Shown: positions 44,640-56,181 of the stretch, in pieces | Position numbering within the stretch: the stretch's first letter is position 1 | Layout: every line of letters starts with the position of its first letter | From: Mauremys mutica | Lineage: Eukaryota > Chordata > Testudines > Geoemydidae | DNA length: 64,000 nt | Direction: 5' to 3' | Assembly: GCF_020497125.1 (NCBI RefSeq) | Contig: NC_059084.1 | Coordinates: 38,262,399-38,326,398 of the forward strand | Made by a program: the position numbers and the translations under genes | The notes under the pieces: generated by a model | Told to the model about the DNA's origin: nothing | Seen by the model: only the letters and a program-made list of their open reading frames with translations | Databases searched by the model: none

Positions 44640-45775
44640 TATCGCTAGACCATCCCTGAGAAGTGTTTGTCATTGAAAGTTTTTAAGAGCAGGTTAGACA
44701 GAGATTCCACAACCTCTCTAGGCAATTTATTCCAGTGCTTAACCACTCTGATAGTTAGGAAGTTTTCCCTAATCTCTCACCTAAGCCTCCCTTGCTGCAA
44801 TTTAAGACAATTGTTATCATGTCCCCTCTTAATCTTCTCTTCTCCAGACTAAACAAACCCTGTTTTTAAAATGTTTCCCATAGGTCATGTTTTCTATACC
44901 TTTAATCATCTTTGTTGCTCTTCTCCGGACTTTCTCCAATTTGCCCACATCCTTCCTGAAATGTAGCACCCAGAACTGGACACAATACTCCAGCTGAGGC
45001 CATATCAGAGTGGAGTAAAGCAGAAGAATTACTTCTTGTGTTTTGTTTACAACACTCCTGCTAATACATCCTAGAATGATGTTAACTTTTTCATAACATT
45101 GTTATACTGTTGACTCGTGTTTAGCTTGTGATCCACTATGACCCCCAGATTCCATTCTGCAGTGCTCCTTCCTAGGCAGTCATTTCCCATTTTTTGTGTG
45201 TGCAACTGATTGTTCCTTCCTAAATGGAATACTTTGCATTTGTCCTTATTGAATGTCATCCTATTTACTTCAGATCTTTTCTCCAGTTTGCTAATGGCTC
45301 AGATATCTTCTCAGTCAGTTACCTGAATATTGCAGAATGTATTTTGTCAGGCTCTAGCAACTTGAAGACGTTTAACTTGTCTAAGTAATTTTTCACTTAT
45401 TCTGTCCCTATTTTAGCCTCAGATACTACCACATTTTCATTGGTGTTCACTATGTTAGACATCCAATTGCTACTAAACCTTTTGTGAAAAATGAAACAAA
45501 ATAGTCATTTAGCACTTCTGCCGTTTCCATATTTTCTATTACTGTTTTTCCCACCTCGCTGAGCAACTGACCTACCCCATCCTTGGTCTTCCTCTTGCTT
45601 CTAAGGTATTTGTAGAAATGTTTTCTTGTTATCCTTTCTGATTATAGCTAGTTTAATCTCGTTTTTGCCTTGGCCTTTCTAATTTTATCCCTACATGCAT
45701 GTGTTGTTTGTTCATATTCATCCTTTGTAATCTGACCTAGTTACCACTTTTTGTACGCCTTTTTTTTTTTTGAGT
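44640..45775 (-). mobile_element. CR1 LINE, truncated and decayed
   Basis: The minus strand shows CR1 RT C-terminal text such as FNKDKCKVFHLGRNNQLH (45071-45259) and the 3' region at 44640-44850. Frames are heavily broken. Confidence 0.75.
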
Positions 45776-46646
45776 TTCAGATCATTGAAGATCCTACTTT
45801 CTACATTTGTACCAAGATAGAGCACTAATACCTTATCCTTTTCCTCTGGGACATTTCAGGTACTGGTCTGTGAGAGAAATGACCACCACTTGCTATGGTA
45901 AAACACCTGCATGTCCTAATCTGGATAGTTTCCATATTTACTTAAGCCAAAACTTTCTTCAGCAAATGCAAGGTGTTATGGGATACTTAGCATAAGTGAA
46001 CAGGATTATAACAAAGGAACAGGCCAATTTAAGCTATATAACTGCTTTAGTATTTCTGCTGAATACATATTAATAGGCATATGGTGAAAAAAATACATAT
46101 TATTAATGTGATTATATATATGCTAGCCACCATACATACACCAACCGCAGCTGGGGCTCTGGCTCAGAATTTTTTTAGTCAAAATTAAAACCCTACCATT
46201 AATGCTGGATTCTCTCTTCTAACCCTATCTTTGACTTTACCCCTTATTCTGACTCCTATTGTCTTCACTGGAGTTACTCTGTATACTCAGATTTAACAGA
46301 GCCATCTGTACATGCACCAATTTCCTGAGTAGAACTGATCATAAAAATGAAGAAAAACAAAATTCTGTGGGGGAGGGAAAAAATGAAATTTGAGTCTTTT
46401 AAAAAACCTGCAAAATTAAAATGACATGATTTTCTATTGTTTATTGGAAGTTTTTATTGGTTTGTTTTCCAAAATCTTTTGAATTTCAAAATTTTCCAGT
46501 TTTGTTTGTTTTTCACTTTGCTTTCTGTCCCCTCCCCTTTCGTGTAGCCTTTTCTCCCCCCCCCTTTTGTGTCTGAACAAGTGGGCCAATAAGGACAAAA
46601 TTACATAAACAACCCTAAAAATGCCAAAAAAAAACCCCAACCCATG
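45776..46646. other. Intron sequence, nothing recognised
   Basis: AT-rich with short homopolymers. No repeat end or exon is recognised. Confidence 0.4.
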
Positions 46647-47118
46647 TGTGGAAGCAGGGAAAGAATTAACAAGGATTTGAAGGGGATCTTAATGCATGTC
46701 AGTCAGTTAGCAAGAGTCAGGCCACACTGTAACCCTAATGACGTGAGACTTGCAGAAGTGAGGATGGTGTGAGGCGAGAGGGAAAGAAACTGTAAAAAGT
46801 TATTACGACCTTGCAACTGATAACCAAATATGCAGACTGGTGTCTTTTAGGAGTGAGAAAAATAAGATAGCAGTATGGCTTATGTACAAACATAATGCAG
46901 CTGTTGCTCATTATTGTCTGTATTATTGCTAGTTATTGTCTGTAACAAAAGTATAAATGCTTGCTGTAATTGTTTACCAGTTGAGAGACCTGTCTGGGAC
47001 TGGGGCGACCCTGTGTCCTAGGGCACTCTCTCCCTCTATTGTAATTACTAGAGAAAGAATAAAGTATTTGATTTTGCTGCACCCAAAGAAAAAGCGAGAA
47101 CTGAGTTTTTCTCCGACA
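46647..47118 (+). mobile_element. Solo LTR of an endogenous retrovirus (472 bp)
   Basis: Begins TGTGGAAGC and ends CTCCGACA, with a 4-bp direct repeat CATG at 46643-46646 and 47119-47122. It contains a TATAAA-like box (GTATAAATGC near 46950) and AATAAA (near 47058) about 100 bp apart, as in U3-R. No internal proviral sequence is attached. Confidence 0.8.
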
Positions 47119-47363
47119 CATGCACTCCCTGAACAAGAACAACCCACTTCACCCAAAAAGAGTCTACACGTTTCCATTTCCTAATTGGACTGGAAAAGGG
47201 AATGTTTATTTTAATGAATAATTTCCGTGAAAACTTTGAATTACTGGTTTTGGATGAAAAAATTTTGGATGAAAAAAACATTTGAAAAAGGTTCCAGCCT
47301 GCTCTACTGAATCTATTCTCTCCCTGTGACTATTCAAGCCCCAAGAGAAATGAAAGTCTAGCT

Positions 47364-47666
47364 CAGGGGTCGGCAACCTTTCAGAAGTGATGTGCCGAGT
47401 CTTCATTTATTCACTCTGATTTAAGGTTCCACGTGGCAGTAATACATTTTAATGTTTTTAGAAGATCTTTCTATAAGTCTATAATATATAACTAAATAAT
47501 TGTTGTATGTAAAATAAATACGGTTTTTAAAATGTTTAAGAAGCTTCATTTAAAAGTAAATTAAAATGCAGAGCCCCCCAGACCGGTGGCCAGGACCCGG
47601 GCAGTGTCACTGAAAATCAGCTCCTGTGCCGCCTTAGGCACCCGTGCCATAGGTTGCCTACCCCTG
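47364..47666. mobile_element. hAT-type MITE (303 bp)
   Basis: Perfect 8-bp target duplication GTCTAGCT at 47356-47363 and 47667-47674. The ends CAGGGGTCGGCAACC and GGTTGCCTACCCCTG are inverted repeats. Confidence 0.95.
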
Positions 47667-47741
47667 GTCTAGCTTATTGACTAGTGTAAATGGATTTATG
47701 CCACCAGAAGATCAGGACCAAGTATTTACTGAAACACTTAC

Positions 47742-47816
47742 CTAAAGTATCCAATGATCCCAGCCATCAGTATTCCACCCAGAATGAGTACTTTTTTCAT
47801 GACCATGATGATGGTG
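47742..47816 (-). CDS. GT6 glycosyltransferase, signal-anchor exon
   Basis: A 75-bp exon with acceptor TTTCTCATTTCAG and donor GTAAGT on the minus strand. It encodes MVMKKVLILGGILMAGIIGY: a short basic N-terminus and a hydrophobic membrane span of about 16-18 residues, as expected for the cytoplasmic tail and signal anchor of a Golgi type II glycosyltransferase. It ends with two bases, matching the phase of the 39-bp exons. An upstream exon is possible (the frame is open before the ATG), but none was recognised to the end of the window. Confidence 0.82.
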   Translation of the reverse strand, partial: HHHHGHEKSTHSGWNTDGWDHWIL

Positions 47817-48027
47817 CTGAAATGAGAAAGGTGAAGTACAGAAGGGAGTAATGTAATGAGAGCACAGAAAAGAACAGATTAATTAATAATGTTCTTGACA
47901 GCCTTACTCAGGCTTCAGCATTTAAAACGTGTAAGCCAGCAACAGATGCTGTTTCTTCCTTTCCCAGGGTTGTTTTAGGTGGTGTAACTGCAACATAGTC
48001 TCTCATGTTGTGAATTGCTTTCCTCTT

Positions 48028-48620
48028 TCATAGACTTTAAGGCCAGAAGGGACCATCATGATCATCTAGTCTGACCTCCTGCACATCGCAGGCCACAGAA
48101 CTTCACCCATCCACTCCTGTAAAAGAGCCCTAACCTCTGGCTGAGTTACTGAAGTCCTCAAATCATGCTTTAAAGACTTCAAGGTACAGAGAAACCACCA
48201 CTGACACTAGTTTAATCCTGCAAGTGACCCGTGCCCCATGGTACAGAGCAGTGGTCCCCAACGCGGTGACCATCGGCAAGTGACGTCATCGAGAGGCATC
48301 GCTCCCGAATTTTGGCGGGGACGCCTCTCGATGACGTCGCTTGTCGATGGCAAGCGGCGTCATCAAGAGGTGTCACCGCCGAAATTCAGCAGCATTTCGG
48401 CGGGTGCTCCACCACCGCAGTGGTCCTTCGGCTGGCGCCCGCCAGCCAAAAAGGTTGGGGACCACTAGTACAGAGGAAGGCGAAACCCCCCCATGGTCTC
48501 TGCTAATCTGACCTGGGGGGAAATTCCTTCCAGACCCCAGATATGGTGATCAGCTCGACCCTGAGCATGTGGGCAGGACCCTCCAGTCAGACACCTGGGA
48601 AAATCTCTGTAGTAACTTTA
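48028..48620 (-). repeat. CR1 3' fragments flanking a MITE
   Basis: AAGGCCAGAAGGGACCATCA and ATCATCTAGTCTGACCTCCT are the antisense CR1 3' end. The copy is interrupted by the MITE at 48249-48467, then continues with GGAAATTCCTTCCAGACCCC. Confidence 0.8.
48249..48467. mobile_element. hAT-type MITE (219 bp)
   Basis: Perfect 8-bp target duplication GTACAGAG at 48241-48248 and 48468-48475. The ends CAGTGGTCCCCAAC and GTTGGGGACCACTA are inverted repeats. The interior is rich in CpG. Confidence 0.95.
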
Positions 48621-48624
48621 CTAT

Positions 48625-49289
48625 TTTCACCTTTTCCCTCTGCATAACTCATGGGCAAAAAGGACCTTTTGAGAGCAGACACTCAGCAGATTTAGCTCTG
48701 ACTGCAAACAGTTAGAGAAAGAATCCTTCAATCACCGGGGAAATAAAATAATCTGACAGGGGGTCAGTTAAAATGTGCCCTAGGCCAGCACAGCCATGCA
48801 GCAGTTCCCAGCCTCTACCCGTCCTTTCCCCTCCAGATCAGCAACCCCGGAGCCCTGCCCCTCTAGGGTTACTACCTCTGAGGTACAATGAAAAACCAGG
48901 ACTTCTGGGACAATCCAAAGGCCACAAAACTAGACAGCTGGCAACATGCACTGAGCATCGTACAGACTTCCTGAGACAGCTCTGTCAAGTCAGGGCCTAA
49001 ATAGCTTGGAAGGGCTGGTCTCTAGGAGATTTGGGTCAGTGGAATATTTGTTACAAACACACACACACACGCGCTTCCTCCAGCAGGGCATAACACATAC
49101 ACACATATACACACTGAGCACTCCTCTTTTCTTCCAGCAGGAAACAACCCCCTCTTCCCCAACAACTTCATAATTCTCATTTATGTTTCAAAGAATTCCT
49201 TGTCCTTTTTCATGGGTGTAAGACGTCTGTATATCATGTTACAGCATTTTCACAAATCTGTCTTCTGTTCTGAATCGGGCTTCCTTTTC
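48625..49289. other. Spacer with a short (CA)n tract
   Basis: An imperfect CA-repeat lies at about 49057-49115. Otherwise nothing is recognised. Confidence 0.5.
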
Positions 49290-49904
49290 TGTAAGCTACT
49301 GTAACTGCAGCTTCTCGTCCACTGTAACCCCTAGGTCCTTTTCTGCAGAACTGCTTCCTAGCCATTCTGTCCCTAGTCTAACAGTAAATGGGATTCTTCC
49401 GTCCTAAGTGCAGGACTCTGCACTTGTCCTTGTTGAACCTTATCAGGTTTCTTTTGGCCCAATTCTCTAATTTGTTTACGTCCCTCTATATCCTATCCCT
49501 ACCCTCCAGCGTATCTACCACTCCTCCCAGTTTAGTGTCATCTGCAAACTTGCTCAGAGTGCAGTCCATGCCATCCTCCAGATCATTAATGAAGATATTG
49601 AACAAAACCGGCCCCAGGACCGACCCTTGGGGCACTCCGCTTGAAACCGGCTGCCAACTAGACACGGAGCCGTTGATCACTAGCCCGACGATCTAGCCAG
49701 CATTCTATCCACCTTATAGTCCAATCATCCAGCCCATTCTTCTTTAGCTTGCTGGTAAGAATACTGTGGGAGACCGTATCAAAAGCTTTGCTAAAGTCAA
49801 GGAATAACACATCCACTGCTTTCCCCTCATCCACAGACCCAGTTATTTCCTCATAGAAGGCTGTTAGGTTAGTCAGGCATGACTTGCCCTTGGTGAATCC
49901 ATGC
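49290..49904 (-). mobile_element. CR1 LINE, 3' half (other half at 62859-63830)
   Basis: The minus strand encodes CR1 RT pieces including [18 protein letters not shown] and [14 protein letters not shown] (49486-49680) and [11 protein letters not shown] upstream. It is cut at 49904 by the ERV. The sequence TGACTG there is repeated at 62853-62858, where CR1 resumes. Confidence 0.88.
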
Positions 49905-49910
49905 TGACTG

Positions 49911-51197
49911 TGAAAGTAGAATGAATTATATTGTAAAAATAAGAATGGATTAAAGAAATGTTGTGTGTACCTTTAAGCAGAAATAAGAAATGTTGAAATA
50001 CAGGTGCCAGGAAAAGAAACATTAGGTATAAACAATGGTGCTAATGGAGAAACATTAACAGAAGATTGGTAATAGTTAGTAAGGAAATAAGAAGTTTACC
50101 TGGGCTAGGCATGCATATATCTGATTCTGCTTCCTTTGTTATCTTGTTAAGTGCTCGCCCTTTTATCTGTATAAATAAGATAGTTTGTGTCTTGCATGGT
50201 GCTCACATTATCTGGGTGTTATTAGCAGAGCGCTCTGCTAATAAAACAGAGTGGTCTGACAAACTGTGAGTCCTGAGTCTAAGGGCTTGGCTACACTTAC
50301 GGTTTGCAGCGCTGGTAGTTTGCAGCGCTGGTCATCCAGCTGTGTAGGAGCAGCGCTGGTGTGTGGCCACACTCACAGCTTACCTGCGCTGGTGTGTGGC
50401 CACATTTGCAGCATTTCCAGCGCTGTTGGGAGTGATGCATTATGGGCAGCTATCCCAGCATTCAAGTGGCCGCAACGTGCTTTTCAAAAGAGGGGGGTGG
50501 AGTGGGGTCTAGTGTGACAGGGAGCGGGGGGAGAGAGAGAGTGGATTTTTGGAGCCAACACTGTGTGTTAGCTTCCTGACTTGAAAAATCAGAACATTTT
50601 TCCGACCCCTTAGTCTTAACTCTTAATTGCAAACAGCCTGCAGGCAACACGACTCCCCACTGTTTCCCTGCCTGCCTCTCATTTGATTGTTTACAGCCAG
50701 GTACAGATGATCACAGCAAACAGGAGCTTTGTTTGTTTTTTAGATAGCAGCAGCGGCAACGGAGGAGCTCCACAGAGCTCGTTCACAACAGGGAGGAGGA
50801 TCTCATTTGATTGTTCACAGATTGATCACAGCAAACAGGAGCTGATAAGCAGCTCCGGTAGAAACGGAGCGAAACGGAGCTCCGGAGGTTCACAACAAAA
50901 CAAAGAGAGGCTGCATAACAAAACAAAGGGAGTAATTTAGTTAAAAGCATTCTGGGATATCTCCTTATTCCCTGGAGGCCAATAAAAGCGCTGGTGTGTG
51001 TCCACACTTGATGAGCAGCGCTGGATCACCAGCGCTGCAATCGCTACACCCCAACCCGGCCAGGTGTACAGCCAGCGCTGCAGCCAGGGAGTTGCAGCGC
51101 TGGATGTGCCTTGCAGGTGTGGACGGTTACTAATTGCAGTGCTGGAAAGCCTCTACCAGCGCTGCAACTTGCAAGTGTAGCCAAGCAAGTGTTGACA
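49911..51197 (+). repeat. 5' LTR of the gamma-type ERV, interrupted by a MITE
   Basis: LTR sequence at 49911-50282 and 51188-51197. It has a TATAAATA box near 50170 and AATAAA near 50250. It differs from the 3' LTR by about a dozen substitutions plus an exact 25-bp inversion (50093-50117 against 62657-62681). Confidence 0.88.
50283..51187 (+). mobile_element. Harbinger-derived MITE, copy 1 (about 905 bp)
   Basis: The ends GGCTTGGCTACACTT and AAGTGTAGCCAAGC are inverted repeats. Short AAG strings border it. Many CAGCGCTG repeats near both ends, and ATTCTGGGATATCTCC and CTGGAGGCCAATAA inside, match the sub-terminal part of the Harbinger element at 9772. It lies about 10 bp before the end of the 5' LTR. 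Confidence 0.85.
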
Positions 51198-51200
51198 ATT

Positions 51201-51218
51201 TGGAGGTTCCACTGAGAT
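51201..51218 (+). other. Primer-binding site of the gamma-type ERV
   Basis: TGGAGGTTCCACTGAGAT lies 3 bp after the LTR end. It matches the 3' end of tRNA-Gln as used by some gammaretrovirus-like ERVs, with about one mismatch. The tRNA assignment is from memory. Confidence 0.6.
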
Positions 51219-51727
51219 GGCAACCGTCTTCACGGGGGCCGTGTGATTTCTGACTGTTTTTGTAGGATGACCGTGGCAGCCGGCACCTGGGCATTTGGCC
51301 TGAGCGGTCCTCCACCAGAACGGAAAGGCGCACGACCACAGTGAAGTCTACGCCATTGAACCTGTTGGTTGCCATTCTGTTCTGGTAGGGATCCCGGCAT
51401 CAGGAATCTGGTCAGATAATTATTTCTGTGTTTTGTCCGGACTGACGACTGTCCTGTCTCTGTGTCTATCCGTCCTCCTGTGGAGTGTTTGAGTCTGGGT
51501 GCCATCTCCGTCCAGGGATTGGCCAACCAAGGGGTTCCTGTCCCCGCGGTCTGAGTGAGTGGAATCTGCACAATCACAGCCGCACCGCACTTTGGGTAAA
51601 ACCCTTGGTGTGAAAGCAAGGGCGATTGAGGCAGTAGCCTGTGGGCTCCTTTTGTATGTTGCACCAGGCATCGCTCTGACGAACCCGAATTTCCTTCTTG
51701 TGTGATTGGTGTGTAAAGTCCTCCTGT

Positions 51728-52247
51728 ATGGGTAACCAGACGTCTAAGTCGGGACAGTTCCCTAAATGAATGCCGGCTCATGTATGTATTTAGGATGGGT
51801 CCATACTCCTGTAAGAAGGGTCCAGACTCCTGTAAATTTCTGGAAACATGGTCTAGGCTAACTCAGGGGGATCCCAAAACTCAGTGGCCACTGTTAAAAT
51901 CTTGGAACAAAGACCGAGTGGACGTCTTAAAGGACAAACTCGGCCAACCTAAAACTAAATTGGCTAAAGAAGAGGTTAATTGTTTCATTCAGTGGTGGGA
52001 AGAGGCAAATCGTAGCTGGACAAAATTAAAACTCGCCTCTCTAAAATATTCAAATAATAAGTTAAAAGCTTTATTAAAAGCCTCCTCTCCCACCACCAGA
52101 CCAAGCGCTCCCCTTTACCCCGTTCTCAAAAAACCTCCACCCCAGATCGATCCAACCCCCTTAATACTCCCATCTCATTGTAAAAAAGGACAAAAAGCCC
52201 CTTGTTTTGTTCCCCTTTGTTGTCTGCCTCAAAAACTGATTCTTTAG
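51728..52247 (+). pseudogene. Gag remnant of the gamma-type ERV
   Basis: Starts MGNQTSKSGQ, with the Gly-2 N-myristoylation context expected of a retroviral matrix protein, but stops after 13 codons. A second frame (51780-52247) carries matrix-like text (TWSRLTQGDPKTQWPLLKSW) and a Pro-rich tail (KKPPPQIDPTP). Capsid and nucleocapsid are not recognisable. Confidence 0.65.
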
Positions 52248-52249
52248 TG

Positions 52250-52373
52250 TTCCACTACCAATTCAGCAAAGAGGGTGGGCTCCTCAACTAGCCCCCACTC
52301 TTCCTGGTCCCTTTCCTTAAACATTTCTTTCAAAATTGTGAAGTGACCACAATATCACTCACAAACGGTTCAT

Positions 52374-52406
<33 letters not shown>

Positions 52407-55400
52407 CGGGCCCAGACAAGCAACAGGTAAAGAAACTGAAAAACAGGTTGGAAGCCCTAAGGGCCTAGTGTCCGGAGTAAGAAAAGCAGTAAGTGCAGGC
52501 AAGAACCCCTGGAACAATACTTAAAATGGTGAAATCTGAGGTGATAAAGGTGTCATTTTGGGAGATAAACAAGTGATTTAAGGAAAGAGTGAAAAGTTAA
52601 CTCTACAGAGGCTGGAGAGAATTAAGCAGTTAAACTTTGTGAAAATGTTAAAAAGGACCATGTTAAAGAGAGAGAATTCTTGGTTTCTTTGCAGCCATTC
52701 TGAAGGGAAAATGGGCCCTTTTCCAGAAGAATGCCTGTAAATAATCCAAATATATATGCAGCTATGTAAAAACAAAGCAGTGTAAAGGAATGTTGAGGAA
52801 AAGAAAATGTGTATGTATCTATTTGTCTGTGAAAATATGTAAAGTTCTAAGAATCTAAACCAGCATATCTGGTTTGTAAAACTCCTGTTTTGTAGGTGTA
52901 AGATAAATTGGTTTTGTTTTTGTTTTTAATGCCACTAAAAATTAATTTGACTCTTAAAGTTTCAAAACTGATAAACCTTTTTGCAAGACACAGGTAATTA
53001 GTGTTGTTTCGCTTTGGGATTTAGCATTTAACCCTTAAGGGGTAACTTGATTCTTTATTTAAAAACATTTTAAATTTTATAAAGACCAAGTCATGGCAGC
53101 AATAGGGCAGTCAAAATCAGGAGAATAGGGAGAGATTCTAGAGTCTTTGTTTGGTTGGTTGGGTTTTTTTTTTGTAAAAATAGCAGATAAGAGCTGTAGT
53201 GAAAGAATAAGAAATTAATAGTGACCCTATGAAGCAACAGCAGAGGTGAGGTGCACAAAACAAAAAGAAGCAACGTTAAAAACACTGAGCCTTAAAATGG
53301 CTCTGTGTAATCAGACTGTCACTTTGATAAGGGTACATGAAAACTCTGTAAGAACAAAAGAAACAGTTACACCTTATGTAAAAATTGATATGGCTAACGT
53401 TTAAAAAAAAAGTTGTAGTATAGAAGGAATGCGTTTTTCCCCTAGAACATATGCAGGGTATATTGTAGAAAGGGGTAAAAGAAATGCGAATGAAACGTGC
53501 TACTGAATTAAAATCCTATCAGGGCTCCAAAAAGAGCCGCAATAGATTGTGTTTTCTTTTTCAGATCTCTGTGTGTTTTGCAAGCAGGAGTTGAAAGTGG
53601 AAAGAAATCAAAATTCTGGTGGAAGTTGATTGTGTCCCTTTTGAGACAGAGTCTCTGAGCTCTGCTGATGGCTTTGAATCCAAAAGCCAAGCCTGTGTTG
53701 ATGCAAATTACCTAACTGATAAAGGGAGGTGAGAACTGCCAGCACAAAAGAAATTGCCTAAATAAAAGACATGGTATACCAAAATATCTTTAATAGATTT
53801 GACACTAATGTTATTGTTAATATTAAACATTGAAATAAATGTAATGTTAGTAAGTACCCCTGTAACAACGTATAGTGTGTATGATTTTTGGAAAAATCCT
53901 TTAAGGTAATATGGTAATGATGCTTCTCAGCTATTACCTGTGAATAAACTTAAGCTTAACACAGCAGGAAAAACATTACAAACTTGGTCTGCTATACAAG
54001 AAGAAAAACCTGAGGTACACTACCTCATGAATTTAATAACTAAACAGTGGAATAATTTCCCCATAACCCTTAAAAAGTAGGGGCCATTAAAACCTGGCCT
54101 GCCTATAGAACAAAAAAACACAGGAAAATATGGGGGTAATTCCTCTGTTTTGCCTGCAATCAGCAAGGGTATTTGTAAAAGAAAGGAATCTTTTAAGCAA
54201 TAATCAATGCCACCCTGAAAGGGGTAGAAAAATGTTATTTTTGTCTTTCAGAAAAAGCTAATACCAGCTACAGAACAACCTATTACAAAAACAAATAAAA
54301 GTTAAAAAAACATACTGCAATAGCTACGGAATGTACTGAAATGCAGATATTTAGAACATAAGATGTTTTGGGTAATATCAGAGAATATTAAGGTTGATAC
54401 ATCTGTTAAAGCAAAGAAAAAGATAATAGGTATTAAACAATCAATATAACTGGATGCAATATGTCTCCGGTACGGTAAGACAAAATTTGTTAAGTGAAGA
54501 AATTGTTGTTAAAATTGCACACCAACAGGCTCTGGAAGCAAAGATATGGAAAGTTAGCCCGCTCCCTAGATTGCACTTGGGATCCTTCTGGCTACCCCAG
54601 ATCTCAAGCCAGTGGGCTGGGGAGGAAGGGAAACTATTGGACACTAGAGGTTGTACCAAGTGGACTCCTCAAAAGTGGGTATGCTTATCCATGCCTGTTG
54701 CTCCAAAACCCTGTAGTAAAGACATCTTTTATGTGGGATAAAATTAATAATTAGACCAAAATATTGTATAATGGGCAATGTGTGTGTTAATTCTTGGAAA
54801 GAAGTGTTTTAAAAGGATAAAAGTGTTAGTAACCCACCAGTAGACAAATGTACATGTAATGTAAGTACTGTGTTTACCAATAATCACATTTACTATTTGA
54901 CACAACCAAAAAGTCTCAGCTTACTGTGCGCTCTGATTTAGCTGAGTTCTCTATCAATCTTGGCACTGAATGGCAAACAGTTACCAATCATCTGTTTAAA
55001 ACGGTAAAGAGGTAACATAGTTCCTAAAAACAAAAACAAACAAACAAACCAATGTGGGAAACAGAACCATTCATATTATACACACAAATGGGGACATGTT
55101 AAGAATTGCCACTGCAGAAAGACATAACAGCTTACCATTGGTATAACATTTTCTGGATGGTCTCCCACAACTACTGGCATACTAATGTTACTACCCCTAA
55201 TTGTTTTTGGTTTTAAATTGTGTGTGTTTAATTGAAATGTTTAAAGTGTGCTGGTGGATAAAACAAATGTAAGCAAAGCTAAAGCCACAGGCCCACATCA
55301 CCTCCCAGTATTTTCTATTATGTGGACTAAATAAGAAGTGACACTGTTGATTAATAATCTTAGTGTCAAAAGAGGGATATGTAGGAGCAGGATTTTATAA

Positions 55401-55815
55401 TGTCCCATAAGAATTAAAGTATAATTTGATTTCATCCTGCTAGCCACTCTTTTTAAATAGCAGAAAGAAATGACCCCCTGGGACTATAAGATTCTGTTTT
55501 CCCATATGCATTACAAATTGGGCCCTCTCTAACTCTTTGTTTTAAGATTTAGCTAGTAAGAGACAGGATTCTCTATTGTGTCTATGTTTAAGTAAATTAG
55601 AGAAACATTGAAGGCCTGGGTCTCAATGTAAAATTGTCTTGGTTATTAACTGTAAAACTTAGCAAGGTTTAATTTGCAATGCCTTTTTGCTGGATATAAA
55701 ATACTACTGTTAGTATTCTCAATCTGTTTGTGTGAATGAGCAAGGTATGCATCAGGAAAAGATAAAGTGTGAAGGCCATTGTTATAGCCAGAGTCAAGGA
55801 AGAAGTAGTAAAGAG
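52250..55815 (+). other. Decayed ERV interior, AT-rich, no readable pol
   Basis: Contains a poly(A) tract at 52378-52400. A segment at 54165-54290 is shared with the ERV fragment at 13791. Short frames such as 54454-54741 show no recognisable domain. I could not find RT or integrase motifs. Confidence 0.5.
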
Positions 55816-55859
55816 ACTGCTTGGCTACACTTGAAAGTTGCAGCACTGGTGGAGGCTTT

Positions 55860-56050
55860 TGTTAAGTCCTTGGGGCAGCCGGTGTAGGAAACAATCACTT
55901 GAGGCCAGAGAGCAGACAGCTAACCAAAACCTCCATTTTATTTACAGAAACAGAGAGCTCACACAGCCGGTTGAAACCGGCTGAGCTATCCCTTAATAGT
56001 CTAACTGAGTTGCCATAGTAACAAAACCCATGACAACCAAATACACAACA
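55860..56050 (-). repeat. Gypsy 3' LTR (191 bp)
   Basis: Directly repeated at 60270-60460, with about two differences (one in AATCAC(T/C)TGAGG, one in CTAACT(G/C)AGTTG). Confidence 0.95.
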
Positions 56051-56181
56051 TATTCCTCCCCCCCTAATAAGAACATCCCCTAAATAAAACACACATTAAA
56101 CTAGAGAAGGAGGGTAGACTGCCTCCATTCCCGGCTAAACCCTGGGGATTATTTTGCCCCATAACCGTGGGTTCGCCCTAA

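Noticed and set aside
48238..48506. Frames over 48238-48506
   Set aside because: They lie inside a hAT MITE with clear target duplication.
49057..49115. (CA)n tract as a regulatory Z-DNA element
   Set aside because: It is short and imperfect, with nothing nearby to support a role.
54454..54754. Two overlapping frames in the ERV interior
   Set aside because: No retroviral domain is recognisable in either. They were kept only as part of the decayed interior.
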